DNA of 64,000 bases from Chrysopilus asiliformis (lineage: Eukaryota > Arthropoda > Insecta > Diptera > Rhagionidae). Below the pieces are notes generated by a model, which saw only the letters and a program-made list of their open reading frames with translations, ran no database searches and had not been told where the DNA came from. The translations under genes were made by a program, and so were the position numbers. Positions 9,040-19,852 of the stretch are shown here, one piece after another (the stretch's first letter is position 1; each line of letters begins with the position of its first letter). Location: NCBI GenBank assembly GCA_964034945.1, contig OZ035962.1, positions 70,074,274 through 70,138,273 of the forward strand, in the 5' to 3' direction.

Positions 9040-10363
9040 ACGAAATTGCGCGTCTTTTTAAAAACAGGTCCCCGCGAAAGTGAATCTCAAACAAATTTTC
9101 TACGGGACTGTACGCGAACGTGGCGCCGCGGCTGAAAACTGAGTGACGTTTCCATTCATTTGACTTTTTCCCTTGTGCGGATAGTACCGAAGGTGGTGTG
9201 GCTCCTAAAAACAGAGAAAAAACCCGTGAAAATCGAGAAAAGTGTGCTGAAAATACTGTGAACGGTACAGGAATCCGGAAAATATCCGGGATATATCGGG
9301 GAGCACCGGGACAAACCCTAAGAAGCATCGCTTTCTAGACTAGATTCCAACAACAAGATGGCCGACTAACTGTGTTTAGGGAGGAAATCGGGAATTTTGC
9401 ATCTGTTAATAGCTCACCAAAAACGCAAAAATCGAGTGGAAAAAGTTATTCAATAGAAAAGTGCAAAGCATTAAAATTTCAGTGTCGCGGTGGTGCTGAG
9501 TTTGTAAATTTTGAGCAGAAGAAAATATTTCGCCAGATCGTTTTTTTTTTGTTGTTGGTGTTGGAGTTTGCATTTTATTCCCTTTTGTATCACTTTCTGT
9601 CCCTTTTATTCCTCTGTCGGGATTCAGTTTCCATTAGAAAATCTCAAGCTAAGAATTGGTCGTTTTTTCGTGCTATAGTGAACGGTGTGTCTGTACGCAA
9701 ACACCAACACAGTTGCGCAGCTCCAAGGAATAAAATCGAGAAAAAGAAACAAGCGAAGGCTCATCGCCGCGGCCCCAAGTTCGGTTTGAAACAACAACAA
9801 TAATTCGCCTTGGTGTGGTGCTGCTGTGCAAATAGAAAACAGTGCATTCGGTGAGTGTATTGTGTGTACGTGTGACAATGGGAAAATGTTCTATTTGAGT
9901 GCTCCTGTAATAAAGTGAAGCGAAAAATCATCAAAATTTTCAAGAAAATCTCAGCAAAAGGGTTAAAAGTTCATTTCATAGAGTGCGATTTGTTGAAATT
10001 TCCATAATCTATTCTGAAAATACATAGCGAAGAATTGAAATTGGACATAAATCGTGCTTCATTTGCCGTGAAAAATTGCAAAAGGGTCAAGTTCCATCTG
10101 TGAAGTTTTTTTTTCGCTTTTCTCATTCATGCCTACTGGTTCCCCATAGAGGAAATTCCCCGTTATCCGTGAGTTGATTAAGCTTAAACTCTGATGGATT
10201 TTTGACTGCGTTCAGATTTATATGAGTTTTACATCAGCAGACGCACCATTCTGCGTTTGCGAATCCTGGAAAATACCGAGCTGAGCGATTTTCGTTCATC
10301 TATCACAATCACCTGCAGAAAAAACAACGCAACGAAGAGTGCAAAAGGTTTATTGGAATATTG
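9040..10363 (+). promoter_or_regulatory. Candidate promoter and 5' UTR exon of an unseen gene
   Basis: This stretch has a more mixed base composition than its surroundings and no recognisable repeat. It is rich in GTGAAAA, GAGAAAA and GTGTGT phrases typical of fly 5' leaders, with AAGATGGCC near 9356 and an initiator-like TCAGTT near 9627. It ends TTG|GTAAGTA at 10363/10364, a consensus donor. Open frames of up to 143 codons (9372-9803 on +, 8948-9328 on -) look unlike coding sequence: they are low in complexity and lack a domain. No matching acceptor exon could be recognised. This is inference from composition and the donor only. Confidence 0.35.
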
Positions 10364-11620
10364 GTAAGTACCTGAAATAAATTTCCGTTTCTCTTTTCGT
10401 CATTGAAAATAGCGACATTCTTCCCGAGAGTTTTCCCCAAAATTTGATTCACGAAATGTTTTCTCGAGTGGCCAGTGCATTGTGTTTATTGCTCACCAAC
10501 ACAATTGTGAGATTTCGCTTTATTTAAGCGCAGGCAGGAAGAAAAATATGCAAAGCATCACCGAATCAAGAAAGCCTGGATAATGGGGTTTCACGTTCAG
10601 TTTCAGTTTTTTTTCTCGATATTTATCCAGTGAGCAGCACCACAGCGACAATCGGGACTGCTATTTTTGTATAGGCAGCGAAACTTGTCTATGGTCGTCT
10701 CTTTCTTGTTTACTTACGGATAACGTCATTTTGAATCGCTTGTTGTCCCTATCGGTCCCTCTATTCTAAGCTTTTCGCCTCTCCCGACGGCTACGTGCTG
10801 ACTGGTTTAATGCTGGCACCTACGGTCGCTCCTTATCCCCAGAAAATCCCGCAAATGTTCACCAAAAGTGTTGCGTCGAAAATGTTATTCGACAATAGGT
10901 TCCTGGCGACGCGACAAGTGTTTAGCTCACTATTTCATTATCCACTTGCCTGCCATGGGGTATCTAATCCCTAAAAGTAACCCTCCAGGATGCAGTTGCG
11001 GAAATTTGAACCGAATAATAAGCAATGGAATTGAATCCAGCCATTCATTCAATCGGCTGTTCATTCGTGCAAGAAAATTTATTTCCTTTAGCAGAAAACC
11101 GGAAAAATATTGAAATATTTTTGATTGTGTTGAGGCGCTCTGAGTCTGGCGCTGTTTGTCCTTCACCACACCCATCGACCTTATTCAGTTATGTTATGTA
11201 GATAAAAGATCTTGGATGTTATGAAGGAAAGACATTTTCGTAGTTGGTAGCTGGAAGATATGTACATACGTCCCTTGAGAATTATTTTGTATCATACGCC
11301 ATTTAGTTTTGAGAAAATCGACTTTTAAACTTTCAAAACTGTTCGAGAAATGTATACATTTTTTTACACGTTAGCACTACAACTTTAGAATCAAGAAAAA
11401 CCTATTCGATTAATGGTCGCTTAATTGTCGTGAAATAAAACACAATCAATTTTTTTAAATACCCCGGGTATTTTAATTTGACAAATGTGAGGAAAAATTA
11501 ATCTGCCGGTTATACATTTTTTTTAAAACTCAATAAACTTGTGTAAAAATTCACATTTCCAGAACAGTTTTTAAGTCCCAGAGATGGAGTTTTCATATAT
11601 GACTTAATTAGGTAAACAAC
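10364..11620. other. No recognised gene or repeat
   Basis: If the upstream leader is real this would be the start of its first intron. The stretch 10680-11000 is moderately complex with small open frames on both strands (81 codons each), neither recognisable. Beyond 11200 it is AT-rich and featureless. Confidence 0.3.
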
Positions 11621-11787
11621 AAAAGCTATAATTGCCAATCTGGCAATTATTGAAAACCCGTATGGTGATATTCATATCAAAATTCGAACAGTTGTACCAA
11701 AATTCCACTTTGAAGTCAAACTTTCCAATAAGATTTTTTAAAATTTATTCCAATCGGATTTTGATCTATGGGAGTTTTATGTAGAAT

Positions 11788-12348
11788 AATGCTACATTTA
11801 CACGAATGACAAATTTGTCATTTTTTTCTTGTCATTATGTTAATTCCCGTGTAAATGGCATAATTTTTGTAATTTTTTCTGTCAGAAAATGTCAATCTCT
11901 CATAAAAGAATGAACTTGTCCATTCTTTTATGCCAGATTGTCATTCGTGCAAACGCAATACAGTAAAACCCGCTTATATGCAACCCGCTTATAAGGAAAA
12001 CCCTCTTACAAGGTTACATTTTAAAAACCCATTGTAATGCATAATCGTGTATTTTACCCCGCTTATAAGGAAACCCCGCTTATTAGCAACAAAAATGTTG
12101 CCAAATTGAAATTGCTTATAAGCGGGTTTTACTGTATTAGTTATGACAACTTTAGTATTCAACTTTTGTCATAACTAATATTGCGTTTGCACGAATGACA
12201 ATCTGGCATAAAAGAATGGACAAGTTCATTCTTTTATGAGAGATTGACATTTTCTGACAGAAAAAATTACAAAAATTATGCCATTTACACGGGAATAAAC
12301 ATGACACGAAAAAAATGACAAATTTGTCATTCGTGTAAATGTAGCATT
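11788..12348. mobile_element. Foldback MITE inside repeat A
   Basis: Arms of about 170 bp start AATGCTACATTTACACGAAT and are nearly exact inverted copies. They sit in repeat A between 'GTAGAAT' and 'ATATCCTAAATAAC'. The arms are separated by a pogo-like MITE (11961-12134) plus a short palindromic stretch, so this insertion predates the pogo-like one. It has no coding content. Confidence 0.75.
11961..12134. mobile_element. pogo/Tigger-like MITE
   Basis: The ends CAGTAAAACCCGCTTATA and the complement TATAAGCGGGTTTTACTG lie directly inside a TA duplication (11959-11960 and 12135-12136). The 174-bp body contains further AACCCGCTTATAAGG and CCCCGCTTAT motifs. CAGT-starting ends with CCGCTTATA and a TA target are typical of pogo/Tigger-type MITEs. 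It is the innermost of three nested repeats. Confidence 0.75.
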
Positions 12349-12643
12349 ATATCCTAAATAACTTTTGTTCTTGCACTTTTTTGATAAGATGCACCGTTTT
12401 TGAGGTATTCGCAAAAAACGTTTTCGTTCGTATGGGGGGTACCCCCCCTTATGGTTCATTTTTGCCCATGAACGAACTGAGCCTCACATTTTACGAAAAA
12501 CGGATCTGCGTAAAATTTCAAGTCTCTAGCTCAATCCGTGCGCCCGCAATCCGCACCACAGACGGACAGACAGACCATACAACACTATGATACTTTTCCA
12601 TTGCTCATAAAAACCAATACTGGTATTAATTTTAAGACTCAAC

Positions 12644-12890
12644 AGACTCCGGTGGGCTGGTCACGTCACTCGAATGAGTGAAAGTGACACGGCTCGGAAA
12701 GTCTTCTGCGGTAGGTTATTAACAATAAGGCGACGAGGAAGATTCGACCTCAGATGGCAAGACGGCGTTGACCAGAACGCGAAGAGAATTGGGATGCGAA
12801 ATTGGAGGACATGGGCACGTGGCCGGGACCTCTGTCGAAAGACATTGCGGGGGCCCAGACTGGAAACCGGTTGTAGCGCCGAGAGAGAGG
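12644..12890 (+). pseudogene. LINE reverse-transcriptase C-terminal fragment, copy 1
   Basis: The frame reads RLRWAGHVTRMSESDTARKV, then RRRGRFDLRWQDGVDQNAKR, NWRTWARGRDLCRKTL and ends near ETGCSAER. The pattern R-L-R-W-x-G-H-V-x-R-M followed by R-x-R-G-R-x3-R-W-x-D-G-V and W-x3-A-x-x-R is the region C-terminal to the reverse transcriptase in several non-LTR retrotransposons (RTE-like and related). The polymerase core is missing, so this is a 5'-truncated tail. A shorter relative lies at 15650-15817. Confidence 0.6.
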
Positions 12891-12896
12891 TATTAA

Positions 12897-12972
12897 CCTT
12901 TTGCACTCCACACATTTGTTGTTAAACTTATTGTAGTATTTCACCGCATAGGTGTCAGTGGAGTGCAAAAGG
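12897..12972. mobile_element. Tiny piggyBac-like MITE (76 bp)
   Basis: TTAA at 12893-12896 and 12973-12976 flanks inverted ends CCTTTTGCACTCCAC and GTGGAGTGCAAAAGG. Exact TTAA duplication with CC-starting ends is the piggyBac signature. Only about 46 bp separate the repeats. It sits immediately after the LINE tail. Confidence 0.7.
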
Positions 12973-12976
12973 TTAA

Positions 12977-13965
12977 TATTACAAAATTTCGATATCTAAA
13001 TACCGATTTTCGGAAATGGTCCGATGTTGGGAACCCTAGATACGAGGCACCGTTTTCAAGAAAAAACTTTAAAAATAGAGGGGAATGGGAAGGGCTATTT
13101 GTTTTTCGTACGGACCATCTCCGGGAATATCGTAATTTTTGAATAAAACATCATCCTAGTATCTGTTACCGATTTTTTGGGTGATTGAGCTTCAAAGATT
13201 TACATTTTTCGATTTAATAAAAGTGTGAAAAGTAAAAATTCCGTCAACTGCACTACTTGCCCACAATCGAGTTCTGCGTTCGAATTGAAGACCTGCCAAA
13301 ATTTTCGGATCAAAAGAAATATGTGATAGATTGCGATCTTCAAAATTAGCTAGATTTATTAGCAAAATTCACGAATTTCTAAAAGAAATGATTTTTATGC
13401 GAAATTGGCCAGTGAATTACTAATCGAATTCTTGGAGATCGAGATCTACAAAAATGTCTTAGAATCATTGTTCTATTTTAAAATATTTCTTAGCAGACCT
13501 AAATCTTTGCTGTGTACAGTCGCTCTCTGTCTGTTTCGCTTTTACAGAAACAAGATTTTATTGACTGTTCTGAACGCACGTTTTTTTCTTCTTCAATGTG
13601 AATTTACCTTGAGCTTTTATTATTTTAAAAATAAAATGATGCCATGGATGAGTAATTATTTACATCTGGTAACTCTTCTTGGTCACATCTTTCTTGTCAT
13701 TTTATCAGTTTCGAAGAAAACAAATTTGAAAATTGATTTTATCTATCGATTTTAAATTGATTTGATTGATTTTGACCATTCTGAACTATGCTTCGGCATT
13801 AAAGGGTCTTCTCCTAAGCCCTGGCTGGAATTATATATAATAAAAAAAAGCACGTCATTTAAGGAAATGCGTATTTTTTCAGGTACATATTCTGGAAATG
13901 CAAATTTGATTCAGGGGAAAACCAATAAATGCTTGTTGTTTCCACTAAACTGCATTGTACAGTTG
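12977..13965. other. No recognised gene; small shared repeat at 13778-13840
   Basis: The stretch is AT-rich with one 116-codon open frame (13405-13755) of low complexity and no family resemblance. The phrase GCTTCGGCATTAAAGGGTCT followed by CCTAAGCCCTGGCT recurs, slightly changed, at 56800-56850, which marks a short dispersed repeat. Confidence 0.4.
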
Positions 13966-13968
13966 TTA

Positions 13969-14302
13969 GGCGAGAAACACAATTTGACGCAGTAACGACG
14001 ATGCTTGCATCAAACGTGTGTATTTTTTATCGCTGCAGACACAATTGATATTGCAGCAGCAACGCATGTGTCTGCATCGACGCAGCGTTTTGGAGAATTA
14101 AAACGTTGCTGCATGCTGCAATAATGCTTATCCACATGTTTTCTTTGAAGACTGAAGTGTGCGCAATCATAAACTTTTCAAATGACATTTGACACTGCAC
14201 TGCAGCGCTGCATCAATTGTGTCATCAACCAACGTTGCTGCATGCATTCCATTGCGTGAACGCACAACGCTGCAGCACGCTGTGTCAATTGTGTTTTTCG
14301 CC
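13969..14302. mobile_element. PIF/Harbinger-like MITE (GGCGAGAAACACAATT)
   Basis: TTA at 13966-13968 and 14303-14305 flanks inverted ends GGCGAGAAACACAATTTGAC and the complement of GGCGAAAAACACAATTGACA. The body has many GCTGCA/TGCAGC motifs and CACAATTGA sub-repeats in both orientations. It has no coding content. The 3-bp TTA duplication supports the superfamily. Confidence 0.72.
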
Positions 14303-14305
14303 TTA

Positions 14306-15649
14306 GTTTTTTTCCAACCTGACATTGATTGAGGTACTAAAAGTAAGAATTTCTAGATAAAGTTTCTATCAAGAGCGTAATTTTCAAAATTAGCACAGTC
14401 TGATTTTATACGGATAATGAAGTTAAGAGAAAAGGTCCTCTTACTATTACTCCATATCCGGTCAATTCCGTTGCATCATCGTAGGTCTTACAGTTTTTGT
14501 TATCGTTGTGCCATTTCTGTTGACCCAGAAATAAATTCTTTCTAATTAAATGCAATTGACATAATTGAATCATAGTATAGTGGAGCAGTACGGGTACAAG
14601 CATCATTCATTTGCAAACAAATCGGCGAAAGTCGAGATATCAATTTTGTTGCGACATTACAATCAAAGCCTTTTCCAATTTATCGCATCGTGATGTAGAA
14701 TGCAACTAAATTAAATAATTTTGAAAGACATAGAGAAGAAATGAACTTTTTTTGAAATTATAATTTGGCAAACTAATTTGCTGTTGAATTTGTCTAAAAA
14801 TATTGTACCTTAAAACGTATGACTCAATACTTACTTAAAATGTTTGCATGTGTAGCGCTTAAAAAACGCATGTCATATCTGACGACGCAAAATGTTTAGA
14901 AAAACATTCCGTATTGATGTTTTCTACATAATGAAAAATTTACGCCTGGCAAAAATTATACGCGGTAAGAAAAGTATTGCAACACACCTCCAAAAAATAT
15001 TTTCAATTGTTGTTCATTCAACTCAGGAAAGTCTAATAAATCATTGAAAAGTTAACCGTTTTCCGCAGACATCCATTACTTTCCACAACTTCTAATAAAG
15101 AATTTATCTGCTCGCTCGCTTTTGACTTTTAGTCGTCAGACAATTTTATCACTTATACCCACGTAACGGATTTAATATCCGTTGGGATTTTGTTAACTGT
15201 GGGGAATCGTGAAAAAGCAGGAATAATTGAGGGAGATAGTAAAGAACATAGTTGAGATGCCATAAGAAAATTGTTAATATTTGATTTTATTTGCATTTTA
15301 CCGGCTTGTTAAAAATCCCCAAAAATATGCAACTTTCGATATTTTCTTCAATTTCCCCAAAAAATGGAACCTGATCTGGAAAATCTTTTAACAAAAAAAA
15401 GTTACTTAGCGCAGAAACGACCGACTGGCTATTTTAAATTAATTTTAAATCAAAGCATGGCTGTTTTAAATTATTTGTATGAAAACTTTTGATTTTTAAC
15501 TGAAATTTTTTTTTGTGAATAATACGATAATATGACAAATTGACTCTGATTAGAAGTTTTTTGAAACAAACTGTTGCAATTCTATTTTTATTGAAAAACT
15601 TTAGAAATGAGGAAACTATGAATTTTGACAAACGGAGACATTATCAATC
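14306..15649. other. No recognised gene or element
   Basis: AT-rich DNA. Open frames are 66 codons or fewer and look random. No inverted repeat longer than about 15 bp was noticed. Confidence 0.4.
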
Positions 15650-15841
15650 CTCTGCGGTAGGTTATTAACAATAAGGCGACTAGGAAGACCCAACCTCAGA
15701 TGACAAGACGGCGTTGACCAGGACGGGATGCGAAATTGAAGGACATCGGCACGTGGCCGGGACGTCTGGCGAGAGACATTGCGGCAGACTAAAACCGGAA
15801 ACCGATTGTAGTGCCGAGAGAGAGAGAGAGAGAGAGAGAGA
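15650..15841 (+). pseudogene. LINE C-terminal fragment, copy 2, with (GA)n tail
   Basis: The sequence matches 12705-12890 (CTGCGGTAGGTTATTAACAA, GGCGAC-AGGAAGA, GACGGCGTTGACCAG, GGCACGTGGCCGGGAC, TGTAGTGCCGAGAGAG) but has a deletion after GACCAGGACG that breaks the frame. It ends in a (GA) run at about 15816-15841. In copy 1 the same position has only GAGAGAGAGG, so the run has expanded here. Confidence 0.6.
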
Positions 15842-15971
15842 CATTCTAAATAAGTTTGGTCTTGTAATTAAGACAGAAAACTGGATAAAAAATTCAATTC
15901 AGTTCCTCAATATAGTAGTTTTCTTTTACGATTCTCTCAAGAATTATAGACTTGATTTTTATGAAGTTATA

Positions 15972-16337
15972 CAGCCATGTTCAAAAGTGTTAGGCACCCC
16001 CATTTTTTACAAAGAAATCATAGATTTCGATAGAGCATTTGTGGAGTATTTTGAAGAAAAATATCCGGAAACACAAAAATAACACCAGAAGATACACTGA
16101 AAAGGGCTATTCAGGAGGAATGGGATTTTATAAGTGACGACACGAAAATAGGCTGGTAGCGACAATGCCGAAAAGACTCGCTGCTGTAATAAGGGCTAGG
16201 GGTGGGCCCACCTAATATTAGTCAGATAAATAAATTTTGATATTCTTAAAATGTCATTGTTTCACTATCATATTATATACACGTAAACAGGAAAAAATTG
16301 ATTTTGAAATGGTGCCTAACACTTTTGAACATGGCTA
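15972..16337 (+). mobile_element. Deleted Tc1-like element
   Basis: Terminal inverted repeats CAGCCATGTTCAAAAGTGTT and its near-complement lie inside TA dinucleotides (15970-15971 and 16338-16339). The interior keeps only the transposase C-terminus. One frame gives AIQEEWDFISDD and, after a frameshift, RLVATMPKRLAAVIRARGG. That matches the IQEEW ... MPRR...VI-x-A-x-G-G end of Tc1 transposases. The DDE core and the HTH region are gone, so it could move only if supplied in trans. Confidence 0.75.
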
Positions 16338-16572
16338 TATTAACTTTATAAAACCATAAAAAATGTTATAAGTAATGATGTAGCTCAAAATTTACCTTCC
16401 TTCCTAATATAACTTGAATATTTGTAGAGATTTTGATCTACCTTTTTATTAGACAATTCGTTCATTAATTTGTTTCAACATCCATAGTTCTCTGTGAATA
16501 AGGGCCAATTATTAAATGACTAAAAAGACTAATTTATTGGTTTTAAAGTAGTTTTTACTATCAATTATTATT

Positions 16573-16701
16573 AGGTCCTATTCCAGGATCCGATACGAAT
16601 GATTCGGATCGTAAACTCAATGTTGTTGTTGGTATAAAACACTAACAACAACATTGAATTTACGATCCGAATCATTCGTATCGGATCCTGGAATAGGGCC
16701 T
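16573..16701. repeat. Hairpin element H2
   Basis: Arms of about 57 bp (AGGTCCTATTCCAGGATCCG and onward) are nearly exact inverted copies. The top of the hairpin is TGTTGTTGTTGGTA-taaaac-ACTAACAACAACA. ATTATT lies on both sides, which is a possible target duplication. The stem is unrelated to H1 and H3, but the apical GTTGTT/AACAAC motif is the same. Confidence 0.75.
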
Positions 16702-16719
16702 ATTATTAAAATCTAATTT

Positions 16720-17470
16720 AGAGTTACTTTCTTGTCTGTCTGTATTTAAGTCTGTCTGTATTTCAGTCTGTCTGTATGTCAATCTGTCTGTCTTCCAGTC
16801 CGTCAGTCTATAAAAGACAAAATTACAAGATTTCTCAAAAACGAATAGGGCGATAGCCATGAAATTTTATAGGCATGTTTGGTCCTGGAATGGCACGATC
16901 CTATTCCGTGAAACGGAAGTAACGGCTTATTAAAAATCGCAATTTTATTTTTCGCGATTTACTATAGAATTAAGCGTTTTTCAGTAGTCTTATGTATCAA
17001 AAAACTTGGAGACAATCAAGTTTTCTGCATTTTTGTATTTTACTGGAACTGCATACCTCAAGCCGTTATCGAGATATGCCGTTATTTAAAAAAAATCAGT
17101 TTTTTGCGATTATCTCGAAAAATAACGGATATTTGGTGGTTCAATTTATGAAACGAGTTGAAAAGAATGATGTTTGTCAAAATTTCGTCTTTTACTGTTT
17201 TCCGCTATCTTTTACCGTTATTGAAATATTTTCATTAAAAGGCAAATAAATTGATTTTTGCAAATTGCTCGCAAACTAACAGCATTTCTTAAAAACAGTT
17301 GAAGAAAGAATTAAAGATTTTAAAATTCTCTACATTTCTGCTTTTTACAGTAAATCGATATCTTTAGCCGTTATCGAGATATTTCAGACTTTGTACAATA
17401 AGAATTTACATTTTTATATAAACTAAAGTTTTCTTCCTCGGGTTATAATGTACTCATAAATTGCGCAAGA
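16720..17470 (+). repeat. Dispersed repeat B, copy 1
   Basis: It opens with a run of GTCTGTCTGTATTT units and continues with repeated 'TACCGTTATCGAGATATTTC' phrases. The same phrases occur at 28970-29350 and, inverted, at 32655-32800 and 61205-61860. The open frame at 16992-17249 spans such phrases and is not a gene. Repeat C (17490-17715) follows directly, as if both belong to one longer unit. Confidence 0.6.
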
Positions 17471-17489
17471 ACGTACGTTCTCCACTCAT

Positions 17490-17715
17490 CCCATCCGATT
17501 GACTTCATCCTAAGGGAAGGTCCTGTAAGGATAACGTGATTATCCTTTTTCTCTAATTTCCCCGAACAAATCTCGCTTGGGGGATTTTGGGATCGCTGAA
17601 TCCGATTCTGGCATTAAGAAATCTGTAAGAATATCCGAAGATCCTGTAAGGATAATGTGAAAATTTTTCCTAAAATTTTTCGGAAAAAATCTAGGCTGAG
17701 AGTTTTCGGGATCGC
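17490..17715 (+). repeat. Dispersed repeat C, copy 2
   Basis: It aligns with 465-720 over TCCGATTGACTT, GTAAGGATAACGTGATTATCC and CCGATTCTG. It carries the same internal periodicity around GTAAGGATA. No coding potential is seen. Confidence 0.55.
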
Positions 17716-17849
17716 TGAATTCGATTGGACTTTAAGAAGTCTGCAAGGATATCTGAACGGCAAGGATAAATATTCGAAGACTAAAAAGTATAAGCGACGT
17801 TATTTTGGATTTTTGGTCATACTATACAAATACAAAAAATTAAAAAAAA

Positions 17850-17960
17850 AAATGCACAAAAAAGGAAAAAAATATTTCTTTGGGCACTGTGTAGAAAAAA
17901 AGTGAGATAAGGCATGAAAAATAAAATAAATATTTATTTCGCTTTTATTTCTGATACACA
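17850..17960. repeat. Foldback repeat family I, partial
   Basis: The AAAAAATATTTCTTTGGGCAC and CGCTTTTATTTCTGATACACA phrases match the arms of the complete foldback at 58986-59141. Pairing of the two halves is weak here, so the copy is decayed. Confidence 0.45.
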
Positions 17961-18700
17961 ACACTCAAAAATCATGAATCTTAAATCCGGACAAATTTTT
18001 AAGTTAATTAAAAAAACTATATGTCCGAATTTTGCTATGTTGTACAGGTATTTAAGGTTCATTATAAAAAGAAAATTATGATCATCTTTCGATCATTTTT
18101 TCCTAGGCGAGCGACACCTCGTTAAATATATGTCGTGTGTATTTAAGGGTGCAATATTTTTTGTCCACAAAATTAAATTAAATTCATGCTAAACTATACT
18201 ATCAAAAAATTGTGGCATATTTTACAATATTTTTCGATTGAATCTTAATCGAAAAGAATATCACCAAAAATGGTTTTCTGGAACAAAAAACGATTGGAGT
18301 TAGCAGGGGAGAAGATAGAAGTTTGATAAAAATGAATTTCCTGTAACTTCTGAGCGAATTATCCGCGTTTCGTTCGCTTTCCAGTTTTCGCGTCTTTCAA
18401 AGATAAATTTTAGAATTTTTTGTATAAATTGTGAAATTGAACTGCAATATAAGAATTTTTTTGTGCGATTTTTCTCATATTTTAATTAGCATCAATTTAC
18501 CACTGATTCCCGCTTTTGCAACTTCTAATTTTGTGGCTGCTGACACTAAACAGATTAACAGCTGATCGATTTGCACAAAATATTTGGAGGGCGTTTTCAT
18601 GAAACACTCTGCGTAAAAATATGCAGATACACAACCGGTAAACTTATCTCGTTTCACGAATACCCTTAATATTATTATGATATGAAGGCGCCACAAAAGC

Positions 18701-19642
18701 TGAAACTAAAAAAATAAAACCGACTTTAAAAAAAAACTGAAAAGAGAAAAAAGCACTAAAAAGAAAAAAATAATTTCAAACTATGTCCATTAATAGCGTA
18801 TTTAAAATTCGGCTTTTTTGGAGTGGCGTTAAATTTACACTAAATAAAATCGTTGTAAAATTTCTATTGTCAAGTTTCGCACAAAATCAGTTTGTACATG
18901 GAGACAAAAAATAGGATAGATTTCTACAAAAAATAGTAACATATGAGACAGTGGGCTTTTTTATAGCGATTGCTTAAAAATAGGGAATCCAATTTGGGAC
19001 ATAAAAGAACTTAGTTTTGGTGCTTCTAAGAGCCGTGTCTATAGTTAATCTGTTTGACAACAAAATTTTTGGAGTCGATCTTAGTTCTTAGTTAGCCTTA
19101 AAGGCCCAACTATGATAGACATAAGAACGCATATGTAGCTGCATATGTCATTTCCAGAATAAGAAAGTCAATGTTATTACCCACAATAGACATGTGCCAC
19201 TTTCAGACCTTCGTTAAACTTTCGTTAAGCATGAATAATTCGACACAAATGGAACTGGCATATGTAAATAGTGAAAATAACCTAAAATTTTAGTGTGAAT
19301 TTAATAATATTGTGGCCATATTAATTTCCACTTGAGGTAAAATGAAGATTAGCTTTTATGTTGACAGCTATGTATGTCAACATTCGTTGGGAATTTGACA
19401 TTTACATATGCGTTCTTATGTCTATCATAGTTGGGCCTTAAGGGTTAGAAAGTATGTAATTTATTTTAGTTGCAAATTTAACGCCACTCCAAAAAAGCCG
19501 AATTTTAAATACGCTATTAATGGACATAGTTTGAAATTATTTTTTTCTTTTTAGTGCTTTTTTCTCTTTTCAGTTTTTTTTAAAAGTCGGTTTTATTTTT
19601 TTTTAGAAATTTTTTTTTTATTTCGAACGTTTTTAGTTTCAA
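18701..19642. mobile_element. Inverted-repeat element with about 125-bp arms
   Basis: The left arm (about 18714-18838) and right arm (about 19478-19600) are nearly exact inverted copies, including AAACTATGTCCATTAATAGC, TTCGGCTTTTTTGGAGTGGC and a CACTAAAAAGAAAAAA stretch shared with family I. The interior is non-coding and carries a second element at 19102-19437. No clean target duplication was read at the AT-rich edges. Confidence 0.7.
19102..19437. mobile_element. TTAA-flanked MITE nested in the 18.7 kb element
   Basis: TTAA at 19098-19101 and 19438-19441 encloses 336 bp. The inverted ends of about 37 bp contain GGCCCAACTATGATAGACAT and its complement. TTAA suggests piggyBac, but a TTA/TAA Harbinger-type duplication embedded in TTAA cannot be excluded. 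It is non-coding. Confidence 0.65.
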
Positions 19643-19852
19643 TTTTTAATATAGGTAAAATTACAAAGGGTTTGAGGGGATAAGTCCGCAGATGAGAAAT
19701 ATATAAAAGAATCTTCCAGATATTGTACTGAACACAATACAAAGAATTTTACTCGATATCCCAAGCAGGGAGGGGTTTGAAGGGGTAGGTTAACACGGGG
19801 GAAATATATAAAAGAACCTTCCTTGTGTTGTACTGAACACAACGTAAAAACA

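Larger units (their letters stand above)
11624..12575 (+). repeat. Dispersed repeat A, copy 2, interrupted
   Basis: The copy begins ACAAAAGCTATAATTGCC with the terminal hairpin and ends in the CGCCCGCAATCCGC and GACGGACAGACAGACC run. It is interrupted after TATGTAGAAT by a 561-bp foldback element (11788-12348). The uninterrupted order is seen in the copies at 19853 and 53236. It is non-coding. Confidence 0.75.

Noticed and set aside
8948..9328. 126-codon minus-strand frame
   Set aside because: Opposite to the leader-like + strand region, Phe/Ser/Arg-rich and with no domain; probably chance.
9372..9803. 143-codon plus-strand frame
   Set aside because: It begins without a convincing start context, is Lys/Phe/Gln-biased and sits in a likely 5' leader.
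16672..16860. 62-codon frame with repeated TDR/QTD residues
   Set aside because: Produced by the CTGTCTGTATTT simple repeat at the start of repeat B.
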